A stretch of 64,000 nt of DNA from Anastrepha obliqua (lineage: Eukaryota > Arthropoda > Insecta > Diptera > Tephritidae): assembly GCF_027943255.1 (NCBI RefSeq), contig NC_072895.1, positions 37,360,001 through 37,424,000 on the forward strand, given 5' to 3'. Below are positions 24,431-35,325 of this stretch, piece by piece. Below the pieces are notes generated by a model. The model was not told the origin of the DNA. It made no database searches and saw only the letters and a list, made by a program, of their open reading frames with translations. The first letter of the stretch is position 1, and every line of letters starts with the position of its first letter. Both the position numbers and the translations under genes were made by a program.

Positions 24431-25262
24431 TTATTTTATCAAAACCATCAAAAAAACAAACTTTCAATTTTTAAACGAAGTTTAGAAAAATCCAAAAAAA
24501 TTTGATCCAAATATTAAGCTTTTTAATCTGAAATTTTAGAAAAATTTCAAGTACGCAGTAACATGACTCATGAAATTTTCGTAAAATAAATGCAAATTTC
24601 AATTGACTAAAAAATCGGTTGGATTTTGAATCATTTTTTCTGACCGTCTCTTCACTTTATTCCATGTAAAAATACATTTCAGGTTGAAGCAAATGCGGCA
24701 GATCGTTTGCAAAAAAGTTAAAAAGAATCAACTAAAGTTTCTATGAATTGCATTTGTTCTATGCAAAAAACCGCAAGAGCACCAAAAAAAAAAGAAAAGT
24801 GTTCAAAATCAGTTTGATTTTACAGACGCTTAAAGCTTGCGCTTTACCAAAAAAATAATCATCTATAAAACTGCACACTCGCAAGTTTTCTAAAAATTTA
24901 GTTTAAGATTTGAAAATTTATATGAATTTTTTTAAATTCTCACAAATTTTGTATAAAGTTTGAAAATTTCATTTATATGGTTTTAGAAAAAGAAGGAAAA
25001 ATATAGTACTAAAATATAACAAAAAATTGTTATCTCGAAAAACATGTACTCAGTTATGCTCGCCACTGTATACATACTATACATCCAAATGTATGCATGT
25101 CTACAAATACATACAAACATAAGTAATTAGCCAGCAGTTAAAATTGGATCGCAACTGTTTCTGAAGTTTAAAGTCATTATTTCGCATTCAAATTTATATG
25201 TACATATGTATGTGTGTATTAGTATCATTTAAACAAATTTACAAAAATGTTGGAAGGTGCCA

Positions 25263-25402
25263 AATGAGCGAACTGAATCAGCCAATGAAATTGCCCCGTT
25301 TAGGTCCCGTTGAAAGAGTTTGAAGATTTTGAAATGAGCGAACTGACTCAGCCAATGGAATTGCCCCTTTATGTCCCGTTGGAAGAGTTTGCAGATTTTG
25401 AA
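25263..25402. repeat. 70-bp tandem duplication (two units)
   Basis: AATGAGCGAACTGAATCAGC at 25263 and AATGAGCGAACTGACTCAGC at 25333; the units differ at a handful of positions. Confidence 0.85.
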
Positions 25403-26339
25403 TTTCGGTTGGCGCTCGGAAGCGTTGCATATTTCACGGAGCGTAATTGTAATTTTTTGGTGTAATTTTTGCAAAACGAACAAATACTTGAAATTTTATA
25501 TTTGAAATTAAATCTCACGCTGTAATAGGGACTTCGATCCACATGAGGTTAAACTTCAGCTGTTTTGTTCTTGTTACCGCATTGTTACTGAATTATCGAA
25601 TACGAAATGGATTATAAATTTTCGAAAAGAATTATAAATTTTCCAGTTTTTTTATTTTCGAGTGGTTGCATTTTTTGTAGACTGACGCGAACTGGTACCG
25701 ACCCTAAATGAGGTAGTCAATAGCTAATCTGCACATTCCAGTTTGCAGTAGTTCAACTAAAAATAATACATTTTGCAAATAGATTTTCATGAACATAATA
25801 TATGTGTGTACATACATACATATACACTAATTACATTTAATATTTACTTATATATGTATATACGAGAATACACACATACATATACATATGTAGGCACATG
25901 GGTACTTGCTATGGAAACATGGAGTTTCATGCTTCGATGACTTATTTTTTTAATATTTGCCCAACAATGAGTTTACTTTAAATTTTGTTTACCCGCACAT
26001 ACATATATATAATAATATGTGTACTTAAATTCGTATATATATACATATGTCCTTACCTATCTGTGTACATACGTATGTAGAAGTGGGGTCACTTAATTCG
26101 CACTAATTATATTTTTATAATCGCTCAACCCAAAGTGTCAACAAACGTGTCAAGAGAGAATATATCAAAGGTTAAAATATTACAAAGTATTGTAAAAAAT
26201 AACCGCATAAAAAAGAATCTAAGAGAACACCAAATGAAATACTACCGCAATATACATACGTACCCTGCAGGAAAAACGCCAACAGTTCGTCTTCTGTCTT
26301 TTTTCTTGAAATACCAGTGCATTTATATATATATATAAT

Positions 26340-26562
26340 TGACTCTTACACCCTTTATTCCTGCTCCGAACTCCTCCTCCTCCTCCTATTTGTGGTGTGT
26401 GACTTGATATTTTTACACGAGTTTAGGGACCTACAGTTTTAAGCCGGCTCCGAAGCCTGGCAGAAGTACATTCGGAGGTTTGAAATTTCCTTTTTCTATC
26501 ATTTGGTGTTTCATAACTTGAACCCGAGACAACCAAATGGTAGTCACGCACTTTTGAGGACA
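26340..26562 (-). mobile_element. SINE copy with internal deletion
   Basis: Complement carries the 3' part (CTCCTCCTCCTCCTATTTGT, GACCTACAGTTTTAAGCCGG), a shortened body (ACATTCGGAGGTTTG) and the head with B box (CTTGAACCCG) and ACCAAATGGTAGTCACGCAC at 26532-26551. Confidence 0.75.
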
Positions 26563-26972
26563 TGAAAAATGTACTTGATCAGCGTACTTGGCTGACTGCT
26601 GGGTTCTCACCACCCTACTCACCACTCATGTCAAGTAGGCTTGTAACCATGGTGAAAAGATGTTTAGAGGTGTACTACCTAGCAGGCGGTTATTCGGCTC
26701 TGAGCGAATTTAACAGATATGCCGCCGTCATTCGATTTATGTTTTACTAAGCTAAAGCTAAATTTTGTGAAGCACAAAACGAATGACCTGGAATCCAAAG
26801 TTCCCTCAAAAAAATTGGTTTCACCATTCCTAACGAGCACACCTGTTACCTATCATCCTTGGCTTGTAACTGGCAGCCAAAAGAGCAACGGGACACTCTT
26901 GCGCGATGATCGTGACCAGTCGGAAAACTAAGTGGCCAAAGGCAATAAAAACTAGTTTTAGACCAGTTAAAA

Positions 26973-26980
26973 TATAAAAG
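26973..26980 (+). promoter_or_regulatory. TATA box candidate for the small ORF
   Basis: TATAAAAG, about 100 bases upstream of the ATG at 27079. A start site 25-31 bases downstream would fall near 27000-27008. No strong initiator is visible. Confidence 0.25.
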
Positions 26981-27078
26981 CAAAACAGTCAGGCTATTTG
27001 ATTCGAACGTTTCAAAATATTCTTTTTTTTTTCTTTGAGTTAAATGAAACTTCTTTGAAATACAGTAATTGGTTAAAC

Positions 27079-27222
27079 ATGCAAGAATTGGTTGAAACTT
27101 ACACTATATGTAACATAGTATGGTTTCTAGGCACCACCTTTTCATTCATTATAATTAAACTTCTTATAGAGTTCAGACGAAAACAAGGTTTAATCGACCC
27201 TTCCGAAAAATCTTGGGAATAA
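27079..27222 (+). CDS. Candidate small gene: 47-residue single-pass membrane protein
   Basis: ATG in good fly context (TTAAACATGC) opens a 47-codon frame ending in TAA. Residues about 10-30 form a hydrophobic segment (FLGTTFSFIIIKLLI) with one internal lysine; a basic stretch EFRRKQG and a hydrophilic tail DPSEKSWE follow, suggesting a type I or signal-anchored micropeptide with a cytosolic basic flank. It sits between SINE copies but does not resemble their frames. TATAAAAG lies at 26973-26980, a four-codon upstream ORF begins near 27042, and AATAAA follows near 27322. An open frame continues upstream to 26998 but crosses a poly-T run and is unlikely coding. Family not recognised. Small ORFs arise by chance in such DNA, so confidence is moderate at best. 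Confidence 0.4.
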   Translation: MQELVETYTICNIVWFLGTTFSFIIIKLLIEFRRKQGLIDPSEKSWE

Positions 27223-27326
27223 ATTGTAACTATTTTGAATGCGGAGCTCGTGCAAAAATATTATATTAATCGGTTCTTCTAATCTTACAGACTTGTGAAG
27301 CGAGGCTACACATAGAGGGAATAAAC

Positions 27327-28456
27327 TCTATGCAAATATTAATTTGTTGTTGACTTTATCCCATCCCAATGTACTCATCACTATCTACATATTCATAAAT
27401 GCTAAAAAAAGTCAACTAACTGGGATTATTCTGGGTCATAACTGGTTAAACTAGTGCAATTTGTTCTATTAAGCACCCCAGATACTGGTGCTTGTTTGCA
27501 TACTAGTTTGGCCTACAGGGTACCTACATATACTTATGTATGTGTGTGCATATAAAATATTACACCTTTGTTTGAATGTGTATGTATAAGTACCTCTGTA
27601 TGGCGCCCATGCACAATTCGATTCAATTTATTGTGACTCAGGCACCAGTACAGGCCGGTGTTGTTGCTGCTTCGTGAGAATGCGAATGACAAAAACGTTG
27701 GCGCTCCTTTTTGATTTACGCACGCCAAGAACAAAGCATAGAATTGACAGCGTCCGAGACATTCAGCAACGTTGACCCGTGACACACTCCACTGATGTGC
27801 ATGTGTGTGTATGTGTGCATATGTATAGTTATGTGTATAAGCATACGACTAAAGTTGAATGCCTGAATGTGTTTTTTAGTAGAAACGTCTGAACTAAGTA
27901 TTTATCACTGTTTAGATATTACCGTTATGATAAAGCCAAAATGCCACAATGGCACACGAGTATGTATTCCGTTAATATGCACATGAAGCAACTATTTAAA
28001 TACATACACACATACATCCATATGCACATTGTCGGGTCTAGAAACTCGCAATAGAGGAGCTTAACGTGCTGCAAAACTTTCAGCAGTCGGCCGTCACTGT
28101 TACGGCCGTTTTCACAATTTTCTGCTAATGTGAGCACTGAGAACAATTTGTCGACAAGATAAATTCAACATTACATTAATTATTTATTTAATTCACCATA
28201 TCTGGCGTAAACAAATTTTAACGGAAACCTGAAAGCAACGGTCCTCAGTTGACTAATTTTGAAAATTCATATAACTTCGTGCGCTGCTCATCATTGCCTT
28301 GTTGGAAAACTTGTTTGAGCAATGACAAAACATCAAAAATAAAAACGTGTACAGTTATGTTTCACATAAAAACTTTATTCTTATAAAAACATGCATATTT
28401 TTGAGTCATAAAGCGGCACAACAAATTCGCATTCATATTTATAAGCAGTTAACGAA
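27327..28456. other. No gene seen; GC-richer patch at 27600-27790
   Basis: The patch and 28020-28140 stand out from the AT-rich background and could be regulatory, but no motif was identified. Confidence 0.4.
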
Positions 28457-28767
28457 ATGCGTAGCCGACTGGGTGGTGCGTGACTACCATTCGGAGTTCA
28501 CAGAGAGAACGTTGGTTTGAATCTTGGTGAAAGACCAAAATTAAGAAAAAGTTTTTTCTTATACCGGTCGCCCCTCGGTAGGCAATGGCAAACCTCCGAG
28601 AGTATGTCTGCCATGAAAAAGCTCCTCATAAAAAATATCTGCCGTTCGGAGTCGGTTTGAAACTGTAGGTCCCTCCATTTGTGGAACAACATCAAGACGC
28701 ACACCACAAATAGAAGGAGGTGCTCGGCCAAACACCCAAAAGGGGTGTACGCGCCAATTATATATAT
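28457..28767 (+). mobile_element. tRNA-derived SINE, full length with target-site duplication
   Basis: Same family as 2382-2685: GTAGCCGACTGGGTGGTGCG, B box GGTTTGAATC near 28514, the CAGGCAATGGCAAACCTCCG body, a GGCCAAACACCCAAAAGGGG 3' part, GCGCCAATTATATATAT tail. TTAACGAA flanks it on both sides (28449-28456 and 28768-28775), direct evidence of retroposition. Confidence 0.9.
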
Positions 28768-28798
28768 TTAACGAAGTTATAAGTAGTGTTACATATGT

Positions 28799-29128
28799 AC
28801 AGCCGTGTTCAAAATTATAGCAGGGTGATGAATTATTAAGTGTTAACTATTTTTGTATATAATTTTATATATATATATATATATTTATGTTTTTATAAAA
28901 GTTTAGCTCATTTTACAACAAAAACAATAAATTTCAAAGCTTCAAACTTTATACAAAAATCACTAAAATTTAACAAATATCAAAAAAATACTTAAAAATG
29001 TCTAACTTTTTATTCTGAATTTTTATAACCCATGCAGTTCTATAGCCCATTATAGTCCAAAGAGGAAATTTCATGTGGCTCAAAATTTTCATTGATTTTT
29101 GTCAATTTTTTTTCCCCTGAGGTGTTAA
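28799..29128. repeat. Truncated Tc1-like MITE
   Basis: Starts CAGCCGTGTTCAAAATTATA followed by GCAG, a Tc1-type terminus, and continues into the shared AT-rich core with 'tataaaagtttagctcattt' and TTGATTTTTGTCAATTTTTT. The right terminus is missing; non-LTR sequence begins at about 29135. Confidence 0.55.
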
Positions 29129-29134
29129 GCATTA

Positions 29135-29345
29135 AGTCAGGTTAGGTAGAGTGGCCGCCTTATGACGCACTTAGGCCAAATAGAGGTCCCTTGTGATGCC
29201 ACCGGAACTATCCCATTCCTACTACCCATGGTCCTCTTTAAACCATCCTGTGGACTATATAAATCTAATAAGTTTATATATGCAACATCCGTGATGCTGT
29301 CCAAAAAAGCGACTCCTCTTCCTCTTCTACATCCAGACAGCCTCT
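29135..29345 (-). mobile_element. Probable non-LTR 3' end fragment
   Basis: Begins with CAGGTTAGGTAGAGTGGC, the complement of the AACCTAACCT-type 3' ends seen at 42390 and 48540, and continues with GC-richer sequence lacking a long frame. Assigned by terminal similarity and composition only. Confidence 0.4.
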
Positions 29346-29359
29346 GTAAAAGTCAAAAT

Positions 29360-29485
29360 ATGGTGCCCCAATCTACAAGTTTCTGCCGCTTCCGAGAGCA
29401 GATGTTTTCTTTTATGAGGAGCTTTTTCGAACTCGAGCCCTACCAAATTGTAGTCACGCAGAAATCATTCTGTTACGGCGCACGC
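29360..29485 (-). mobile_element. SINE fragment
   Basis: Complement with TTATGAGGAGCTTTTTCGAA joined directly to CGAGCCCTACCAAATTGTAG and TCACGCA, so body and tRNA head are fused by a deletion. Confidence 0.6.
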
Positions 29486-30829
29486 CAAGGAGTATGAGCA
29501 TATAAATTATATTATGAAAAAGCAGTATTTGAAATCAACGCTAAAAACTGAAGTTGAATGACGAGATAGTGAATAAAATTGGTATTTGAAACTTGAAATA
29601 AAGTGTCGAAATTTTGGCCAAGTTAAAATTTTGTTTGTTTCCCTTCAATTAAAGCACAAGTGTTTCAACTCTTTAAACGAAGTAACAGTTGTTCCACTTA
29701 CGCGGAACAGGAAATTTAGCATGGAACTTCCTACACCTGGCTGAGTTTCAAACAGAGCATTTTCTATTCACATGCCTTTGTCTAGTGTGCACATTTTACC
29801 TAATTATACATGTATTGTGCATACATGCATATATAAAACGTGCACCGTTACATTCCGCATTTTAGTTGTAAAGTATGTACGTTTATCCATTAAGGATGTT
29901 CACATTTGTATGGAAACTTTTGCTTCCGTGTGTATTGGCACATTATTCACTTTTTACTTTAAATTGAAATCAATGTCGCCCACAGAACAAAGTTGGACCA
30001 GTATCAGCTTAGTACCTACATGTAATATATGAAACCGAAATATTACAAAAAAATGTCCAATTGCAATTGGAATAATCAAACTAAAATAGTTCGGAATAGC
30101 TTTTAGTTCATTGCAACCTGAAAGCTTCGGCAATGACTTTGCCATGGCGTGAAAAAAATAAAATTTGCATTCTGTAGCAGTCACAATTTCGTCAAAACTA
30201 TCAGTTGATCGATTTTACATAATTTTATGGATGCACATAGCAATCCGTTAAGCTGCAATTAATGGTGCCGTAACCATAAGTCCATGGCTTTAACCATAGC
30301 CATAGCCATAGCCGCAATATTACAGCATTTGTCGATTAATCATCACAGCTGATACTGGAGTAGAATTAATGACAATATTCGCATTTCGTCATAAAAACAC
30401 GGATATTTTCCACTAAGCTAATTAATTTCTTGTCGTTCATTTCTAATATTAAAATTTCTATTGCAAATATCAAAACAAATATAAAGTATTTCACAGCTGC
30501 TTACGCTTACGGAGAAAAACCAAAATTTAATAGATTCGTACGGCTACGGTTATGACTAAGGCGCTATGGTTCGGCCCCTATGTATAATCGCAGCTTTAAG
30601 CGGTTAATATTCAGCTATACCTCTGAAATGCATATTTCATATTATCACGGCTTGGCTTAGAATTGAATGCAGCCTTTGGCAACAATCCAAGGTTAGTTAA
30701 ACTTTTAGGTTCAGTTAAAACAACAAAAAATTTTCAATCGGCGCACGTTTATTTACTTTAAGAAACAGTTGGCATATTTGCAAACATATAATGCGAAAAT
30801 ACTTGTCTATAAGCAGGGTCATCGAGAAA
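29486..30829. other. No gene seen
   Basis: Includes a CCATAG hexamer run near 30292-30312; otherwise unassigned. Confidence 0.55.
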
Positions 30830-31690
30830 AATTATCAAAAACTATTTTTGCGGAAAATTAAAAAAAAAACTTCTAAAAAATTTGTTCACCAAAATTCAAA
30901 AAAAAAAAATTTAAACAAATTTGTTTGCAATTTTTTTTTAAAGTATTTTATCCTAAAAAATTAAAAAACAAAACATTTTTAATTGTTGAAAAGAACGGAA
31001 CATACAATATAATAATAAATAAATTAAATTCAAAAAAAAGATTCAAATAAATTTTCCCCAAAATTATATTAAAAAAAAAATTTTTTTAATATTTCCTTAA
31101 AATTAAAAAAAACAAATGTTTTTTAATATTTCCCCAAATTTAAAAACCAAAAATTTTAAACAAATTTGCTTGCAATTTTTTTAAAAAGTAAGTTATCCTA
31201 AAAAATTATTTATTGTTGAAAAGAACTGAACATATAATACAATATAATAATAGTAAATAAATGAAATTAATAAAAGAATTTCAATAAATTTTCTCCCAAA
31301 ATTAAAAAAATCCAAAAAAACAAATTTTGAATTTGAATTTAATCCAAAAATTTAGAAAACAAAACATTTTTAAATGTTAAAAAGAACAAAAGACATTTCA
31401 CCTTACAAACTTTATACCAAAATTTGTAAAATTGCATAAATTATATATATAAAAAAATTGTTTACCCAAATTAAAAAAAATTCAGACAAATTTTTTCCCA
31501 AAATTAAAAACAAGAAATTCAAACAAATTTTTTCCCAAAAATTTCCCAAATTAAAAAAAAATATTAAAAAAAATGGAAAAAAAGTATTTTACCCTAAAAA
31601 AATAAAAAACAAAACATTTTTAAGTGATAAAAAAACAGAAGATATTTCACTTTGCAAACTCTATACCAAAATTTTCTGAATAAATTAAAT
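30830..31690. repeat. Decayed AT-rich tandem array
   Basis: Recurrent AAAACAAAACATTTTTAA, 'tgttgaaaagaac' and CCCAAAATTAAAA words at roughly 150-250 bp spacing (near 30950, 31190, 31350, 31590). No coding potential. Confidence 0.6.
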
Positions 31691-31830
31691 TTATTAAATT
31701 TTTTCCGTTTACTTCTTATTATACTCAAGTCTACAAATAAACCAAACTTCAGAAAAATTTACGACAATGTCCAAAATACTTTGATCTCTTCATATGAAAT
31801 CGCCCGATACAAACGGCAGTTAGCCCTGAA
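31600..31830. repeat. Dispersed repeat shared with 46490-46720
   Basis: ATTTCACTTTGCAAACTCTA, TTTACTTCTTATTATACTCA, then 'aaatttacgacaatgtcc' and AAAATACTTTGATCTCTT recur at 46530-46720. The second copy has AAAATACTTGGATCTCTT. Confidence 0.7.
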
Positions 31831-33677
31831 ATACGCTCTGGTGTAGAGCGCAAGCAATGAAAGTTCTTTACTCTGACACATTGAACTTTCAGTATTAGCT
31901 ACAGTGATCTGTCACCTGTGTTGCTACAAAATATTCGCAAAACAATGCAAGTGTACGGCAAAATGATCTCTATATTTTGAAAAACAAAAAATAACATTCA
32001 CTAAAACCAACGCTAGCAGATCCCTTTCGAAATTAGCATTGGAGATATCTTTGAGAGTAATTAGATTTATTGGACGTTTGCACTCTGAATTATTTCTTCT
32101 TCCATTTCGGGAGACAAATCTGATTCATACTTTTTGATGAAATTTACTACAGACTATAAGACTGCTGCGACTTGCAACTATTTTTCGATTTGCCACAAAG
32201 AAGAAAAGGTACCAAGAAATTGATTAGAAATTCCTTCAATAAACCAATCAATGATCACTAAAAAGATACTTCGCTTGAAATCGATTTCGTCATCAACAAC
32301 CATTGAGCTGTATTTTTCTTTCTCATTGAAAAATGTGTATGGTTTTTTTTCCTGGTGAATGGAAACGATGAAGGAATCTCTAATTCGCTGTGAATCGGGG
32401 AGTAACGCTTCAAATTTTCAATTAGTGCAGCATTTGGATGTTAACCCAGGAAGGCAAATATTTTATCTATTGATCATAAGCTCATGCGCCCACCACGAAC
32501 TGCAGAGCAGGCATATTCGTTATTAATGAAATTCTCTACTCAAAGTAAAAATTAATCTAATTTAGCAGCAAAAGCAATAGCAACAAGAACAACAGAAATA
32601 TGTAACAGCAAACGCAACAGTGAAGAATTAGAATTATTATCACACGAAGCGAAGTAGTTGCGTTAGTGGTTTGATTAATGAACAATCAGTAAATTATTCA
32701 AAGGTGTCTTTATTAATCCGAGTAAGGGTATCTTAAAGACGACATCAACTACAAAAAATAATTTGTATGAATTTTTATAGCAAACTTGTAAATGATCTCA
32801 TTCGCCTCGGCTAACTGGCCTTCTCTTAATGATTTCTCTTCGACGAAAAAACTATCTGCCTGATTCTTAGCTTAGTTTCTCATAATAAACCATCATAAAC
32901 AAAAATTACTTTTTCATTAAAAGCAACAAAAAAATTGCATATCTTTACCGCATTCGCTTACGAATGTCCCTCATCTGATGCCCACAAGTGGGTGAGGGCT
33001 GCTTTATCGGATTGCTTCGTACATCCCTTCGTTGCTAAAATATGCCCTTGCATACACATCTGAACATGTATGGACATAGTTACAAGACATGCACGATTTA
33101 TTTAAAGAAAGAAACAATGCAATTACTAATACAACAACAGTAAAGAAGGGCAATTTTCACCTATTTTCATGTCTGTATTTATAGCATTCCTAAAAACCGC
33201 TGAAATGAAAGCAACAGCAAACTGCATCACATTTATTTATTTCAGACATGGCTAAAATAAGCACAGTTACTTTGAGGGTTTGGTTGTGCGTTTGGTTACC
33301 CATCTAATTAAATATGTGTGTGTGCATACATTAAGCATACTTACATATACATATGTACATATATGCAATAGAATGGCTTGCGCTTCATCAAAAACTTGGT
33401 TTTTAGTGTACGAAATACATTTTGGTCAATTTAGAGATGATATAAAAAAATATTCCGGAAAATTTGTGGCATTTAAAAAGTCTTTCAAAATGCTTATTTA
33501 TGATGAATTTCACAGTATTAAAATGGAATTGAATAGAATAAATGTGAGGTTTGCTTTTCGACCTCGTGGTCTTGTGTGCCCACTACTCATTGCTGTACCT
33601 CATCCAAACCCAGTTTCCTTATTTAACTTAAGATATGTAGAGCTGGGATGCGCTGAACGTAAATGCCCTTCTTCTAG
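31831..33677. other. Unrecognised stretch
   Basis: 31850-32520 has mixed composition and may be a decayed transposon, but no protein block could be named. A 133-codon frame at 33280-33681 is not recognised. Confidence 0.4.
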
Positions 33678-33890
33678 CTAAAATTGGCCAAAATATCTCA
33701 ACCTTCTCCGCGCTATATCGCCACATTCAAGGTGAAGGTGTATTGGAGTCGTTGGGGGATGGACGCAGAAATGACAAGAGTCAGTGGACCATATTCCAAT
33801 CCTGAGCAAATTACCGCGTAATCTGCAATGGCCTGTGAGAATGCCCGTGAGCATTGACCTCTTTTGATTAAACACCTGACTAACCATCTA
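33678..33890 (-). mobile_element. Non-LTR C-terminal fragment
   Basis: The minus strand encodes SMLTGILTGHCRLRGNLLRI followed by STDSCHFC, PIHLHLECGDIARRRLRYFG. This is the 'LTGH..L..H' plus Cys-tail block shared by RNase H-bearing non-LTR elements. Only about 70 codons remain. Confidence 0.65.
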
Positions 33891-34011
33891 ACTTAAAAAA
33901 AAGTTAAAAATTGATAAAATTTTATAAAAGAAAAAATTCAAAAATACTGAAAATAATATTAAAAAAATACACTTAAATATATCAATTTTTTTTTTGTTGC
34001 ATCGTAAATTA

Positions 34012-34561
34012 TAAAGGGTTTTTTAATAAGAGGTGTTATTTTGATATTCAAAGAAAAATGCTATTTTTTAATATAAATGATCGGATGTTTATTTCATTAT
34101 AAAGAGAAAGGTATGCCGTTATTAGTGGAAAATAACATCAGGCAAATGCCCACCACGACCACGCTTACAGGACAATATCCTTTTCATGAAATTTTCCATA
34201 ACCGAATTGCAAAGTGGCTGCCCTATGTCCTCGATAGCCTCACGAATTCCATCTTTGAGGTCTTGAATCGACCCTGGACTGTTGGCATAGACCTTCTCTT
34301 TTACGTGGCTCCAAAGAAAAAAGTCACAAGGTATTAAATCCCAAGATCTCGGTGGCCAATTGTGATCACCTCTTCGAGAGATAACACGGACCGGAAACTT
34401 TTCCCGTAAAAGATCAATGGTTTCGTTGCTTGTGTGGCACGTAGCGCCGTCTTGTTGAAAGTAAACGTTGTCCAGATCAATACCATCCAATTCCGGCCAT
34501 ACAAATTGTTACTCATCTCTCGATAGCGCAATTCATTCACCTGTTATTAGAAAACCCTTTA
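34012..34561 (-). mobile_element. DD41D deletion derivative, 550 bp
   Basis: About 24-bp terminal inverted repeats starting TAAAGGGTTTT and flanked by TA at 34010-34011 and 34562-34563. Only the C-terminal third of the transposase remains on the minus strand: NELRYREM, a frameshift, then FQQDGATCHTSNETIDLL, NWPPRSWDLIPCDFFLW and a tail to about 34122. The second-to-third Asp spacing is again 41. The inverted repeat abuts mid-transposase, so an internal deletion removed the N-terminal two thirds. It ends about 350 bp upstream of the Mmp1 start exon. Confidence 0.88.
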
Positions 34562-34914
34562 TATACACTAAGATTTAAATGTTTTTCGATTTCAAAATTT
34601 ATGATATACTTTTATTTCTAAAAGAGCTCTCAGTGGTCCCAAGGGAAATTTTCAAATGCAGTTATCTCGAAAACTGGATCTCATCTGATAAAATGGAAAA
34701 CGCCATTAAATTTATAAGGTCCCAATTAAGTAGGATTCTCTATCAAAACCTTTGCGCACAATTTTAACTTGCACACTTTTTTTTGTCAAATTTGCATATG
34801 TGAATTGAAATCTTATCGAAATTTAAGTACACATAAGAAGCATCGAAATATACTAACATAAATATAAAACTATTCCACAAGTTCACTCAACTCAATGTTT
34901 TTAATTTTTTTCAG

Positions 34915-35325
34915 ATCCGAAGTGTTTATCGAAAAACCACAGCAAATCAAATCGAATAAAAAATCCAACCTTAAGTTATTTTTGTCGTAAATACTCGACT
35001 AAACCAAATACAACAAGTTGTACACATTTCCAATTGCTCAAAGTTCGTAATAGTGGCTGTGGAATCATAAATAATGCTACACTTCAGTTCAAGGAAAGGA
35101 GATACAGCAGCATGTCCAATGTTAAAGCACGTGGACCACTGGTCAATCAATTCTAGGCGAAGTCGCACACCGATCAGCGAGAACTCACGGCGACAAGCAG
35201 TGGAAGCAGTTGTCAACAAAATTTGCTCCTGCCACCAGTATTCAGTATTCATAGCTTTAGCCATATTATTAGCCGTAATCAGTACTGTCACCAGTAGTCC
35301 TATACAGACAACAACACAGGCCGAG
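34915..35325 (+). CDS. Mmp1: Mmp1 exon with start codon and signal peptide (5' UTR 34915-35073)
   Basis: A pyrimidine-rich tract ending in TTTTTTTCAG makes a strong acceptor at 34913-34914, so this exon begins at 34915 and a non-coding exon should exist upstream. The first in-frame ATG is at 35074, six bases after an in-frame TAA at 35068; a second in-frame ATG is at 35119 (codon 16). Translation gives a basic N-region of about 55 residues, then a hydrophobic run [12 protein letters not shown] (residues 59-70) and a likely signal cleavage near TSS/P (about residue 75). The exon ends with TTTQAE and a consensus donor GAG|GTGAGT, phase 0. It joins [10 protein letters not shown] in the next exon, matching the propeptide start. 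The long N-region is odd for a cleaved signal; the downstream ATG or a signal-anchor reading are alternatives. Confidence 0.85.

Larger units (their letters stand above)
23238..25071. mobile_element. Outer element of a three-level nest, CAGTGGCGAGCATAACTGAGT ends
   Basis: Left CAGTGGCGAGCATAACTGAG and the exact complement on the right, each next to TA. Length 1.83 kb. The right half (24440-25050) is the shared MITE-type AT-rich core; the left half contains a mariner transposase relic interrupted by a TTAA-flanked element. Confidence 0.75.
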
